The notes: a model not told the origin generated them from the sequence alone. A DNA stretch of 64,000 bases from Mycobacterium angelicum (GCF_002086155.1 NZ_MVHE01000002.1:1-64000); one strand, 5' to 3'. Counted from the stretch's first letter, positions 28,182 through 37,178 are shown. A program made the numbers and translations.

Positions 28182-29612
28182 ATGCCGCTCGCCGAAGGTT
28201 CGACGTTCGCAGGCTTCACCATCATCCGTCAGCTGGGATCGGGCGGGATGGGCGAAGTCTACCTAGCCCAGCACCCGAGACTGCCCCGGCAAGACGCGCT
28301 GAAAGTGCTGCGGTCCGAGGTCTCGGCCGATCGCGAGTACCGCGAGCGGTTCAACCGTGAAGCCGACGCCGCCGCCTCGCTGTGGCACCCGCACATCGTC
28401 GCCGTGCACGACCGCGGTGAGCTCGACGGTCAGCTGTGGATCGACATGGACTACGTCGACGGCACCGACGCCGTGCGGTTGCTGGAGGAGCGCTATCCCA
28501 ACGGCATGCCCGGCCCCGAGGTCACCGAAATCATCACCGCGGTGGCCGAGGCGCTGGACTACGCCCATGAGCAAAAGCTGCTGCACCGCGACGTCAAACC
28601 CGCCAACATCCTGATCGCCCGCCCCGATTCGCCCGATCGCCGGATCCTGTTGGCCGACTTCGGGATTGCCGGCTGGGTGGGCGAAGCCAGCGGGTTGACC
28701 GCCACGAATATGACGGTGGGCACCGTGTCCTACGCGGCTCCCGAGCAGCTGATGGGCGCCGACCTGGATGGCCGCGCCGACCAGTACGCGCTGGCCGCGA
28801 CCGCGTTCCAACTGCTCAGCGGCACCCCGCCGTTCCACCACTCGAATCCCGCCGTGGTGATCAGTCAGCACCTCAGCGCCTCGCCGCCGGCGATCGGCGA
28901 CCGGCGACCGGGACTGCAGAACCTCGACCCCGTCTTCGCCAAGGCGCTGGCCAAGAATCCCAAGGACCGCTATCTGCGTTGCATCGACTTCGCCCGGGCG
29001 CTCGGACATCATCTCGGCGGCAGCCGCAGTGCCGACGACACCAGTGCGTCCATGCCTGCCGCGGTCCGGCCGCCCGCCAAGCGTTCCCTGGCGCGGCCCG
29101 CCGTTCTGGTGCCGACGGTGCTCGCGATTCTGCTGGTCATCGCCGTAGCGCTGGCCTTGCGGGAGCTTCAGCGGGCCGACGACGAGCGTGCCGCGCCGGC
29201 CCCGCCGGCCAGGACCACGACCAGCAGCACACACCCGGCGGCAACCACCCCGGCCACCACCACACCGCCGTCGACGACCCCGACCACGTCTGCGGCCGCC
29301 GCCCCGGCGACGACCACGTCGGAGCCGCTGCCGGTGGTCGCCATCGGTGCCGCCTGTTCCCCGCAGGGCAGTATCGGAACCACGAAGACCGGGGCAACCG
29401 CCTACTGTTCGACGCTGCAGGGCACCAACTCCACCATCTGGTCGCTGACCGAAGGAATGATCGCCAGCCCGACCGTCACGGCTACCGCCGAGCCGACCGA
29501 GACGCCGCTACCGACAGAGCAGGAATCCCCGATCCGCATCTGCATGCAGCAGACCGGCCAGAGCCGGCGGGTGTGCCGCGAAGAAATCCGCCGCAGCAAC
29601 GGTTTGCCCTGA
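28182..29612 (+). CDS. pknF: Membrane serine/threonine protein kinase PknF
   Basis: A 476-residue receptor-like kinase, the same length as M. tuberculosis PknF (Rv1746) and near-identical in its start ([20 protein letters not shown]). Kinase domain 1-~280: Gly loop GSGGMGEVY, Lys41, HRDVKPAN with Asp137, and DFG at 159-161. The activation loop carries Thr173, Thr175 and Thr178 for autophosphorylation. One membrane helix lies near 302-325, followed by a Thr/Pro-rich stalk and a ~90-residue extracellular domain with cysteines ([23 protein letters not shown]). In M. tuberculosis PknF phosphorylates Rv1747 and affects transport and septation; here the Rv1747 homologue is 1.8 kb away instead of immediately downstream. 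Confidence 0.97.
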   Translation: MPLAEGSTFAGFTIIRQLGSGGMGEVYLAQHPRLPRQDALKVLRSEVSADREYRERFNREADAAASLWHPHIVAVHDRGELDGQLWIDMDYVDGTDAVRLLEERYPNGMPGPEVTEIITAVAEALDYAHEQKLLHRDVKPANILIARPDSPDRRILLADFGIAGWVGEASGLTATNMTVGTVSYAAPEQLMGADLDGRADQYALAATAFQLLSGTPPFHHSNPAVVISQHLSASPPAIGDRRPGLQNLDPVFAKALAKNPKDRYLRCIDFARALGHHLGGSRSADDTSASMPAAVRPPAKRSLARPAVLVPTVLAILLVIAVALALRELQRADDERAAPAPPARTTTSSTHPAATTPATTTPPSTTPTTSAAAAPATTTSEPLPVVAIGAACSPQGSIGTTKTGATAYCSTLQGTNSTIWSLTEGMIASPTVTATAEPTETPLPTEQESPIRICMQQTGQSRRVCREEIRRSNGLP

Positions 29613-29623
29613 CGGGCGGGCGG

Positions 29624-29651
29624 ATTCCTATACGCAGAATTCCTATACGCA
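29624..29651. repeat. 13-bp direct repeat ATTCCTATACGCA (two copies)
   Basis: Copies at 29,624-29,636 and 29,639-29,651, period 15. The second copy includes the stop codon and last two codons of the minus-strand secreted-protein gene. It lies exactly at the junction between pknF and the two genes that separate it from the transporter. It is probably a local duplication. Confidence 0.85.
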
Positions 29652-29945
29652 ACCGCTGACGGTGACCCGCCGGCCCACGTTGGCGCACACGTTGACGTTC
29701 GGCGGCGGCGGGGGAGGCGGATAATCCTCTGGCAACGGCGCGTACTCGGACGGCGGCGGAGCGTAGGGAGCCACCGCGTCGGCGATGTCGGTGCACCCGC
29801 TGACCGAAATCCGCCGGCCGCCGCTGACGCACACATCGGCGCGGGCCGCCCCGGCCGGCTGCACGACCGCGAACGCCTCGGGGAAAGCCGTAACCGCCAC
29901 TGCCGCAACAACTATCGCTATTGATGGCCGTTTCCAGGGACTCAT
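29643..29945 (-). CDS. Small secreted proline-rich protein with duplicated Cys motif
   Basis: A 100-residue preprotein. A signal peptide is evident (MSPWKRPSIAIVVAAVAVTAF..., probable cleavage after AARA). The mature part has two copies of a Cys-framed motif, VCVSGGRRISVSGC and VCANVGRRVTVSGC, separated by a proline-rich stretch (PPSEYAPLPEDYPPPPPPP). Each motif could close a small disulfide loop. AAGGAG lies 8 bases before ATG 29945. I do not recognise a named family. It is convergent with pknF and 62 bases downstream of the DUF1254 gene, so the two minus-strand genes may be one unit. Confidence 0.8.
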   Translation of the reverse strand: MSPWKRPSIAIVVAAVAVTAFPEAFAVVQPAGAARADVCVSGGRRISVSGCTDIADAVAPYAPPPSEYAPLPEDYPPPPPPPNVNVCANVGRRVTVSGCV

Positions 29946-30007
29946 CGAGTTTCTCCTTGCTTGGTGTCTGCGCAGCATATCGGCAGCGGTTTGCGGCGAG
30001 GATTCGA

Positions 30008-31315
30008 TTAAACCCTGCGAACCCCCGGCGGAGCCCAGGCGCCGGCCACGACCTCAGGTTTGGGTGCATACAGGCGCATGGTGATGCCCAGCGGGCCCAA
30101 GGGAGCGGGAAGCCAATTCGACTCGCGTTCCGGGCCCGGATTGCGGTGCTGGATGTAGATGTCGAGAGAGCCGTCCGGGTTGCGGCGCAAGGCGTCGCGG
30201 TCACCGATCGCGAACCGGTTCAGCTCGTTGGCCACGGGAAAGCCCGCCGCGTCATACATCGTCACCGACCAGAACGCGTTGACGGGCGGCAGCCCGCCCG
30301 CGCCGAAGTGCAGGACGTAGTCGTGCTCGCCCACCACCGGCGCACCGTCGGCGTCGGCCGTCAGCATGGGATAAACGGCGTCTTCGGCCGGGTTGGCGCC
30401 CAGGCCGATCAGCGCCGTCACCGCGCGCCGGAAGTAGTTGTTGCCGTATACACCCATGCTTTCGGTGAGGGTCATCCAGCCGTTGACGCTGGATCCCAGT
30501 CTGAGCGCCCCTGCTGACATGTCGGCGATCGCCCGCTGTCTGCCCTGCTTGATTTCGGCGATCTGACCCGCATTGAATCGGTCTACCTGAAACGGTTTGC
30601 CCGGCTCGATGCCAAGGCCGGCCAACCGGGCGAGGATGGAGAAGTCGGTTGGATGTGGTGGATTGACGCGCAGCAAATCGGCCGCATAGGCGAAGAAGTC
30701 CAAAGCGGCCATCCCGTTCACGATTTTCGACGGCTCGGTCGCCACGTCGTGATCGGGGTCGGCGACGAACTCGGAACCACTACCCAGGTCGGTGATCAGA
30801 TATCCGTCTTGGACCTCGTGGACGGCCGGATAGTCGGCTGGTCCGTTGGTCTGGGTCCGGCCGATCAGCCAGGCATAAGGGGTCGGGGCGACTACGACGG
30901 TGGCTCCTGGCGGTGCTTTCCCAGCCTGGCCCGGCCCGGCGATCACGAGATCCAGCGGGCCCGATCCGGTGGTTCGCGTACCCGGATTGGCAAAGACGTC
31001 GGTCCACATGTCCAGCATCGGCAGCATGTAATAGCGGTTGCCGGTGTCGGCAGCCTGCAGGCGTATTGGGCCGTTGGTCAGATCCAGCCACGCGATGGAG
31101 TACAGCGTGTCGAAGTTGGGCCGCACGACGGCCCGGAAGTCGGCGGATGGGAAGGCCCGCAGATGCGAGAAACGATTCGGTGGGCCGAACCCGGGTTTGG
31201 CGCCTGGTGCCGAATTGAGCGACTGAAGCCGCGTCACCTCCATCGTCACCAAGGGATAGAAGTAGAGGTAAGCCTCGTAGCTCAGCGTGTGCAGATCATC
31301 CGACAAGGTGCTCAC
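30008..31315 (-). CDS. DUF1254/DUF1214 domain-containing protein
   Basis: A 435-residue protein. The N-terminal ~150 residues (YEAYLYFYPLVTMEVTRLQ, PNFDTLYSIAWLDL, YYMLPMLDMWTDVFANPGTR) are the DUF1254 domain. The C-terminal half (PVNAFWSVTMYDAAGFPV, RFAIGDRD, DIYIQHRNPG) is the DUF1214 domain. The pair forms a beta-rich fold of unknown function, common in mycobacteria and environmental bacteria. GTG 31315 is preceded by AAGGAG; longer in-frame starts run into the neighbouring gene. No signal peptide is seen. It lies between pknF and the Rv1747-like gene on the opposite strand. Confidence 0.9.
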   Translation of the reverse strand: MSTLSDDLHTLSYEAYLYFYPLVTMEVTRLQSLNSAPGAKPGFGPPNRFSHLRAFPSADFRAVVRPNFDTLYSIAWLDLTNGPIRLQAADTGNRYYMLPMLDMWTDVFANPGTRTTGSGPLDLVIAGPGQAGKAPPGATVVVAPTPYAWLIGRTQTNGPADYPAVHEVQDGYLITDLGSGSEFVADPDHDVATEPSKIVNGMAALDFFAYAADLLRVNPPHPTDFSILARLAGLGIEPGKPFQVDRFNAGQIAEIKQGRQRAIADMSAGALRLGSSVNGWMTLTESMGVYGNNYFRRAVTALIGLGANPAEDAVYPMLTADADGAPVVGEHDYVLHFGAGGLPPVNAFWSVTMYDAAGFPVANELNRFAIGDRDALRRNPDGSLDIYIQHRNPGPERESNWLPAPLGPLGITMRLYAPKPEVVAGAWAPPGVRRV

Positions 31316-31406
31316 GTTTCTCCTTCGGTCGGCACGTGCGTCCGGCACGTAAATACATCTTGACTCTCGGCGTGTACGCCTGCCGGTGCCGATACAGTTG
31401 GTCCTG

Positions 31407-34043
31407 ATGACCCAAACAGCCGCCCCGCCCGCTTTGACCGTGCGGTATGCCGGAGCCGAGCGCACCTTCGCAGCAGGCCACGATGTAGTCATTGGACGCG
31501 ACCTACGCGCGGATGTCCGCGTCGCGGATCCGCTGATCTCCCGGGTGCACCTGCTCCTGCGATTCGACCAGGGCCGATGGATCGCCATCGACAACGGCAG
31601 CCTCAACGGTCTCTACGTCAACAATCGCCGCGTTCCCGTCGTAGACATACAGGACGGCCAGCGGGTCAACATCGGTAACCCCGACGGTCCGGCGCTGGAC
31701 TTCGAAGTCGGCCGCAAAGACCAGGGTTCGGTCGGGCGGCCCCCGCCAACCACGGCGATGCCGATACCGCCCCGGTTCAGCGGTCAGATGCCGGCTCATG
31801 GCGCGCCGCAGACCGGCGCGCACCCGCCCGCCCAGCCACCACAGCATCCGTCCACCGCGCGGATGCCCAGTCAGCAGCCCAGCGGTCCGCATCAGCTGCA
31901 CCCCTCCGGGCCGCAGCCGGCCGGCCAGCAGCCGCCGTACCCATCCGGCGGCCAGCCGGCCCGCCCGCACAGCGGACCGCAGCCGGCACCGCAGATCTAC
32001 CGGCCGCCCAGCGCAGCGCAGCCGCAGGTCGTGGCACCCCGCCCGGGTGGCACGGCCGCCGGAAACGTCGCGACGTCGATGATGAAGATCCTTCGGCCGG
32101 GCAAGGCCGCGGGGGATTTGCCGCCGGGAGCCGTCAAGATCGGCCGGGCCGACGACAACGACATCGTCATTCCCGAGGTACTGGCCTCGCGCCATCACGC
32201 GACGCTGATACCGACGCCGGGCGGCACCGAGATCCGCGACAACCGGAGCATCAACGGCACCTTCGTCAACGGCACCCGGGTCGAGTCGGCGGTGCTGCGT
32301 GACGGCGATGTGGTCACGATCGGCAACATCGACCTCGTCTTCGCCAACGGCGCGCTGGCCCGTCGCGAAGAGAGCCTGTTGGAGACGCGCACCGGCGGAC
32401 TCGATGTGCGGGGTGTGACGTGGACGATCGAGGGCAACAAGACGCTGCTGGACAACATTTCGCTGACCGCGCGTCCCGGCATGCTCACCGCCGTCATCGG
32501 CCCCTCGGGCGCCGGTAAGTCGACGTTCGCGAAGTTGGTGGCCGGATACACCCACCCGACCACCGGCACGGTGGCCTTCGAAGGCCACAACGTCCACGCC
32601 GAGTACGCCTCGCTGCGCAGCAGGATCGGCATGGTGCCGCAGGACGACGTGGTGCATGGCCAGCTGACCGTGAAACAGGCGCTGATGTATGCCGCCGAGC
32701 TGCGGCTGCCCCCCGACACCACCAAGGAAGACCGCGAACAGGTCGTCGCCCGGGTGCTGGAAGAACTCGAGATGACCAAGCATCTCGAAACCCGGGTCGA
32801 CAAGCTCTCCGGCGGTCAGCGCAAGCGCGCCTCGGTGGCCCTTGAGCTGCTGACCGGACCGTCGCTGCTGATCCTGGACGAGCCGACCTCGGGTCTGGAC
32901 CCGGCCCTGGACCGGCAGGTCATGACCATGTTGCGGCAGCTGGCCGACGCGGGCCGGGTGGTCCTCGTGGTCACCCACTCGCTGACCTATCTGGACGTCT
33001 GCGACCAGGTGCTGCTGCTGGCCCCCGGCGGCAAGACCGCATTCTGCGGGCCACCCAGCCAAATCGGACCGTCCATGGGCACGACGAACTGGGCCGATAT
33101 TTTCAGCACCGTCGCCGACGATCCGGACGGCGCCAAGGCCCGCTATCTGGCGCAGACGGGCCCACCCCCGCCGGCGCCGCCGGTGGAACAACCCGCCGAG
33201 CTGGGCGACCCGTCGCACACCAGCTTGTTCCGGCAGTTCTCCACGATCGGCCGGCGACAGCTCCGGCTGATCATCTCCGACCGCGGCTACTTCATCTTCC
33301 TTGCGATCTTGCCGTTCATCATGGGCTCGTTGTCGATGTCGGTGCCCGGTGATGTCGGCTTCGGCTTCCCGAATCCGATGGGCAACGCACCCAACGAGCC
33401 GGGACAGATCCTGGTGCTGCTCAACGTGGGTGCGGTCTTCATGGGTACCGCGCTCACCATCCGCGACCTGATCGGTGAGCGGCCCATCTTCCGGCGAGAA
33501 CAGGCGGTCGGCCTGTCGACCTCGGCATATCTGTTCGCCAAGGTCTGCGTCTACACGGTGTTCGCAGTCGTTCAATCGGCGATCGTGACCATCATCGTGC
33601 TGCTCGGCAAGGGCGGCCCGACGCAGGGCGCGGTGGCGCTGGGCAAGCCCGGTCTGGAATTGTTCGCCGATGTCGCGGCAACCTGCGTCGCTTCGGCGAT
33701 GCTCGGGCTGGCATTGTCGGCGGTCGCCAAATCCAACGAACAGATCATGCCGTTGCTCGTGGTGGCGGTCATGTCGCAGTTGGTGTTCTCCGGCGGCATG
33801 ATTCCGGTGACCGGCCGCATGGGGCTGGATCAGATGTCGTGGGCCACCCCGGCCAGATGGGGTTTCGCCGCCTCGGCCTCCACCGTCGACTTGATCAAGC
33901 TGGTGCCCGGTCCGCTGACCCCCAAGGACTCGCACTGGAAACACGAAGCCAGCGCGTGGTGGTTGGACATGGGCATGCTCGCGGTGATCAGCATCTTCTA
34001 TCTGGGTTTCGTGCGCTGGAAGATCCGCCTGCAGGGCGGCTGA
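31407..34043 (+). CDS. FHA-FHA-ABC transporter, Rv1747 orthologue
   Basis: An 878-residue ABC half-transporter. FHA1 lies near 25-100 (VIGRDLRADVRV, SRVHLLLRF), then a ~120-residue Pro/Gln/His-rich linker and FHA2 near 245-320 (IGRADDNDIVI, RHHATLIP, INGTFVNG). The nucleotide-binding domain has GPSGAGKST, LSGGQRKR and LLILDEP, followed by an ABCG-like membrane domain with about six helices. In M. tuberculosis PknF phosphorylates linker threonines that FHA1 binds. Thr150 (PSTARMP) is retained here, but the second site I recall, Thr208 in YRPPTAAPP, reads YRPPSAAQP. ATG 31407 is preferred over GTG 31386. Divergent from the DUF1254 gene across 91 bases. Confidence 0.96.
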   Translation: MTQTAAPPALTVRYAGAERTFAAGHDVVIGRDLRADVRVADPLISRVHLLLRFDQGRWIAIDNGSLNGLYVNNRRVPVVDIQDGQRVNIGNPDGPALDFEVGRKDQGSVGRPPPTTAMPIPPRFSGQMPAHGAPQTGAHPPAQPPQHPSTARMPSQQPSGPHQLHPSGPQPAGQQPPYPSGGQPARPHSGPQPAPQIYRPPSAAQPQVVAPRPGGTAAGNVATSMMKILRPGKAAGDLPPGAVKIGRADDNDIVIPEVLASRHHATLIPTPGGTEIRDNRSINGTFVNGTRVESAVLRDGDVVTIGNIDLVFANGALARREESLLETRTGGLDVRGVTWTIEGNKTLLDNISLTARPGMLTAVIGPSGAGKSTFAKLVAGYTHPTTGTVAFEGHNVHAEYASLRSRIGMVPQDDVVHGQLTVKQALMYAAELRLPPDTTKEDREQVVARVLEELEMTKHLETRVDKLSGGQRKRASVALELLTGPSLLILDEPTSGLDPALDRQVMTMLRQLADAGRVVLVVTHSLTYLDVCDQVLLLAPGGKTAFCGPPSQIGPSMGTTNWADIFSTVADDPDGAKARYLAQTGPPPPAPPVEQPAELGDPSHTSLFRQFSTIGRRQLRLIISDRGYFIFLAILPFIMGSLSMSVPGDVGFGFPNPMGNAPNEPGQILVLLNVGAVFMGTALTIRDLIGERPIFRREQAVGLSTSAYLFAKVCVYTVFAVVQSAIVTIIVLLGKGGPTQGAVALGKPGLELFADVAATCVASAMLGLALSAVAKSNEQIMPLLVVAVMSQLVFSGGMIPVTGRMGLDQMSWATPARWGFAASASTVDLIKLVPGPLTPKDSHWKHEASAWWLDMGMLAVISIFYLGFVRWKIRLQGG

Positions 34044-34098
34044 TCAGTCGCGTCGTTTCGCCACGCCACAGGGCCTGATCTCGTCATAATCAGCCCTT

Positions 34099-35010
34099 GT
34101 GGCCAGTGTCGTGTCGCCCCGGGCCGGGCCGCCCGCCAGCTTGGCCACCGGCATCCTGTCGGCGCTGCGGCCCCGGCAGTGGGTCAAGAACGTGTTGGTC
34201 GTCGGCGCGCCGCTGGCCACCATCGCCGGCGACATCCAGGACTTCCGTGTCGCCGTCGGCAAGGTGGGCATTGCGATCGTGGTGTTCTGTCTGGCGGCGT
34301 CCTCGATCTATCTGATCAACGACGTCCTTGACGTGCAGGCCGACCGGCAACACCCGACCAAGCGCCTGCGCCCGATAGCCGCAGGCGTGGTCTCGCCCAC
34401 ACTTGCCAGCAGCCTGGCCATCGTGCTGGCCGCGGCCGCGCTGGTGGTCGGCGTATTGACGGCTCCGGGGCTGGGGCTCGTCGTCGCGACCTACCTGGCG
34501 ATGCAGCTGGCCTACTGCTTTGGCCTCAAACACATTGCGGTGCTTGATATTTGCATCGTCGCGTCGGCGTATGTGATCCGGGCGATCGCCTGTGGCGTGG
34601 CCGCCGGTGTCGGCCTCTCGCCGCGGTTTCTGGTGGTGATGGCCTTTTTGTTCCTGTTCATGGCGGCAGGCAAGCGCTACGCCGAACTGCTGCTCGCCGA
34701 GCGAACCGGCGCCAAGATCCGCAAAGCGCTGGACGGCTACAGCGGCGCCTATCTGCGATTCGTGTGGACCGTGTCGGCCACCGCGGTCGTGGTGCTCTAC
34801 GGCTTGTGGGCGTTCGGGCAAGATAAGCACGGCGCGTCCTGGTTCGCGGCATCGACGGTCCCGCTGGGCATGACGGTGTTGCGCTATGCCGTCGACGTCG
34901 ACGCGGGCGTCGCCGGCGAACCCCACGAAATAGTGCTCCACGACCACGTGGTGCAGCTGCTGGTGGTCGCGTGGATCGTCATGGTCTGTCTCGCAACGGT
35001 TTTCGCGTGA
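34099..35010 (+). CDS. UbiA-family decaprenyl-phosphate phosphoribosyltransferase paralogue
   Basis: A 303-residue membrane protein with about nine helices. The Mg-binding motif NDVLDVQADRQHPTKRLRP (Asn74, Asp75, Asp78, Asp82) and the later YAVDVDAGVAGEP match Rv3806c, which transfers phosphoribose from PRPP to decaprenyl phosphate for arabinogalactan and lipoarabinomannan synthesis. Rv3806c normally lies in the embCAB-glf region, so this copy next to the Rv1747-like transporter is probably a paralogue rather than the essential enzyme; the rest of the genome would be needed to settle that. It follows the transporter by 55 bases on the same strand and could be co-transcribed. GTG start. Confidence 0.88.
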   Translation: MASVVSPRAGPPASLATGILSALRPRQWVKNVLVVGAPLATIAGDIQDFRVAVGKVGIAIVVFCLAASSIYLINDVLDVQADRQHPTKRLRPIAAGVVSPTLASSLAIVLAAAALVVGVLTAPGLGLVVATYLAMQLAYCFGLKHIAVLDICIVASAYVIRAIACGVAAGVGLSPRFLVVMAFLFLFMAAGKRYAELLLAERTGAKIRKALDGYSGAYLRFVWTVSATAVVVLYGLWAFGQDKHGASWFAASTVPLGMTVLRYAVDVDAGVAGEPHEIVLHDHVVQLLVVAWIVMVCLATVFA

Positions 35011-35017
35011 GCCGGGC

Positions 35018-35527
35018 TTAGGCCCGATGGCTCGGCGCTTCGGTGCGGGTTAGGTAGAGCAGCACGAACGCGGTAACGACCCCGTACCCCAGGTGCGGGA
35101 CGAGATCGCTGATCCAGTCGACGAGAGTCCAGGTCCGCGGATCGGTCACGCCGAGCACGGTCATCGGCCCGTTGGTCCCCAGCAGCGCCAGGGCCGTCGC
35201 AACCAGCGTGGCCATCAGCAGTCCCGGCCGCCAGCCCAGCGAATAGGCCAGACCCAGCAGCAGCCCCATCCCGATACCGGCGGCAAAACCGGTGAGCGCA
35301 CCCAGCCCGGAAAGCCGGTTGGCCAGCACGTCGCCGCTGCCCGGGACGGTGAGGTGAAACAGCCGCGCCAGGGTCTCGACGGTCCGTTGCGGCGTCGTGC
35401 TCGTCGACCGGCCGCGCACCGCGATATCCAGGTAAGTGATCACGTTGAGCGTGGTGGTGCCCGCGGCGCCGGCGACCGCGCCGCTGAGCAGGCCCGGCCA
35501 GAGCTCGGCCATCGGTGGGATTCTCAT
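35018..35527 (-). CDS. Conserved mycobacterial integral membrane protein (Rv1749c-like by position)
   Basis: A 169-residue protein with about four hydrophobic segments (LSGAVAGAAGTTTLNVITYLD; GFAAGIGMGLLLGLAYSLGW; MATLVATALALLG; LGYGVVTAFVLLYL). No catalytic motif is visible. Its position after the Rv1747-like gene and its size are like M. tuberculosis Rv1749c, recalled as an integral membrane protein, but the sequences were not aligned. ATG 35527 is preferred; an in-frame start 36 bases upstream exists. Convergent with the UbiA paralogue, 7 bases apart. Confidence 0.78.
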   Translation of the reverse strand: MRIPPMAELWPGLLSGAVAGAAGTTTLNVITYLDIAVRGRSTSTTPQRTVETLARLFHLTVPGSGDVLANRLSGLGALTGFAAGIGMGLLLGLAYSLGWRPGLLMATLVATALALLGTNGPMTVLGVTDPRTWTLVDWISDLVPHLGYGVVTAFVLLYLTRTEAPSHRA

Positions 35528-35603
35528 GCCCTGCCTCTCGCGCGACCGGATCAGGCGACCCAACGCTAGTCCAAAACCCGGCTGCGCGAGCGTAGGCGAG
35601 GGA

Positions 35604-36542
35604 TTAGCGCATCCAGCCGGCGTTCTGGGCCGGCGGCCATGGAGCCGGGGGCGCGATCGGCGCCGCCTGCCGGGGGCGGAAGAACAGCGAGCCGGCCACG
35701 GCGCGGTTGCGCAGCGCGGCCGCGCGCCAGGTGTTCACCGGGTGGGAGGCCAGCATGTTGGCCAGCCACACGAAGAATCCGGTTTCCGACCCGGCCCGAT
35801 CGGCCATGCCGTCGAAGCTCACCGATCGCAGCAGGTATTTCCCGGCGCTGAGCACGCCGATGGTCCGGGCGGCGCCCGACGGGCGGAACGCGTAGCCGTA
35901 GTTGTCGGCGGTGTACTCCATGGACCTTGACAGCGTCGCGCCAAGGAAGGGGATCTTCATGGCCAGCTGGCTGAGTTGACGCCAGTAAGACGCGTGGCCG
36001 GCCGCGATGTGGCCAACCTCGTGCCCGATGACGAAGGCCAGCGCTTCGGGATCGCGGGCCTGGCCGCCGATCTCGAAGAGGTCGCTGTACACCACGACGT
36101 AGCGGCGGAATCCATGCCCGCTGGCAAAGGCATTGATGAGCCCGTTGCCTAGCACGACGTAGGCGTCGGGCACCTCGCTGAGGCCGAACCGCTGGGCCGC
36201 CTCGACAACGAGCCAGTAGCCGTCCGGAAATTGGGTGGGCGACATCTTGACGCCGTTGGTCCGTTGCTGGCCGTAGTTCAACCCGCGCATCAGGTAGAGC
36301 ACCGCGGGGGTGGCCAGGATCGACAGCCACAGGAAGCTGGCCTTACCCGAGAGCACCACGGCGAAGGCAAGCAAATAGAGCACCACGCTGGAAAAGATGA
36401 CCAGGACAAGGAGTCCTATCTCCCAGGGGTGGCGCTTGGGATATTCCAGGTAGCCCGACGGACCCGCGGCCGGGGCGCCGTAGTACGACGACGGAGCGTG
36501 GGGGTGCTGATGATGGTTCGCCGGCGATTCCACAATGGCCAT
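35604..36542 (-). CDS. M48 family membrane metallopeptidase
   Basis: A 312-residue zinc protease of the HtpX/Ste24-like M48 family. A His-rich N-terminus precedes two membrane helices (about 41-64 and 69-86). The zinc motif HEVGH is at 174-178, with the third ligand Glu209 in the EYTAD motif. The segment ANMLASHPVNTWRAAAL is the usual M48 C-terminal block, and a Pro-rich tail ends the protein. The protease domain would face the cytoplasm, acting on membrane or exported proteins. It lies alone on the minus strand, about 105 bases downstream of a small membrane gene. Confidence 0.93.
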   Translation of the reverse strand: MAIVESPANHHQHPHAPSSYYGAPAAGPSGYLEYPKRHPWEIGLLVLVIFSSVVLYLLAFAVVLSGKASFLWLSILATPAVLYLMRGLNYGQQRTNGVKMSPTQFPDGYWLVVEAAQRFGLSEVPDAYVVLGNGLINAFASGHGFRRYVVVYSDLFEIGGQARDPEALAFVIGHEVGHIAAGHASYWRQLSQLAMKIPFLGATLSRSMEYTADNYGYAFRPSGAARTIGVLSAGKYLLRSVSFDGMADRAGSETGFFVWLANMLASHPVNTWRAAALRNRAVAGSLFFRPRQAAPIAPPAPWPPAQNAGWMR

Positions 36543-36646
36543 GACTGTTCTCGGACTCCTGTAGTGAGTGGGCTTGTTCCGGTGCGGTTTTGAGAGTCCG
36601 GTGCCCGCCTTGGAGGATTCTGCACAGATCCTTGGCGGCCCGCACT

Positions 36647-36913
36647 TCAGTCGTGCGGCGCTCGGGACCGATCAGCTGTCGGAGATGATGTGCAGTCGTC
36701 GGGCGGTGTAAGCGGGATGTCGGCGCCATGACCCCACCCCTCACCGAGCTGGATAAGACGCAGCGCAAACAGCACGCCAACCGCGGTGATCGGCAGCCCG
36801 AGGTAAAGGATCCACTCCCACGGCAAGCCGGAGCGGCTCAGCGCCAGATAGTGCAGCAGCAGCAAGAGGGCGACGACGCCGCCGATGGACACCACGACGG
36901 CCTTGGTCTTCAT
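36647..36913 (-). CDS. Small membrane protein of unknown function
   Basis: An 88-residue protein with two hydrophobic helices near the N-terminus (AVVVSIGGVVALLLLLHYLAL and WILYLGLPITAVGVLFALRLI) and a polar tail. ATG 36913 has AAGGAG 7 bases upstream, a strong indication of a real gene. No family was recognised. It may share a transcript with the M48 protease downstream. Confidence 0.7.
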   Translation of the reverse strand: MKTKAVVVSIGGVVALLLLLHYLALSRSGLPWEWILYLGLPITAVGVLFALRLIQLGEGWGHGADIPLTPPDDCTSSPTADRSRAPHD

Positions 36914-37005
36914 TGCCACGCTCCTTGGTGCAGTCTTCGCCGATTCGGATGCGGCCACGTGGCAAGGAAACTCCGCGGGTGCCGCTACCAATCCCAGATA
37001 TCCGG

Positions 37006-37098
37006 CCCGGTTACAGACCCGGTTACCAGGGCCGGCCGGTTTGTTTTCGAGCGGCTACAGGCTCCGCGGCGAGGCTTGGCGGATTCTAAAAGGATTCT
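37006..37098. repeat. Two pairs of short direct repeats upstream of the acyl-CoA ligase
   Basis: CCCGGTTAC at 37,006-37,014 and 37,018-37,026 (12-base period), and GGATTCT at 37,081-37,087 and 37,092-37,098 (11-base period). Spacing of about one helical turn is typical of dimeric-regulator sites. They lie in the 265-base gap between a small membrane gene and the ligase-aldolase-amidohydrolase cluster. Confidence 0.4.
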
Positions 37099-37178
37099 TG
37101 GAAGCCTGGTCAGGGGGTCTTTACGGTCGGGGAACGGGCCGAAAGCGGAGCAGCCGGTCGTTTTCCTATCATTTGGTA

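Noticed and set aside
29624..29651. 13-bp direct repeat as a possible insertion target-site duplication between pknF and the transporter
   Set aside because: Both copies are on the same side of the two intervening genes and no copy was found at the far boundary (31,316-31,406); no transposase is present.
31503..33944. 813-residue open frame on the minus strand
   Set aside because: Antisense to the Rv1747-like transporter, which has all ABC and FHA motifs; the antisense product has no recognisable domain.
37005..37040. GGCC-type inverted repeats as a terminator hairpin
   Set aside because: The region is between divergent genes, where no terminator is expected, and the arms are short generic GC sequence.
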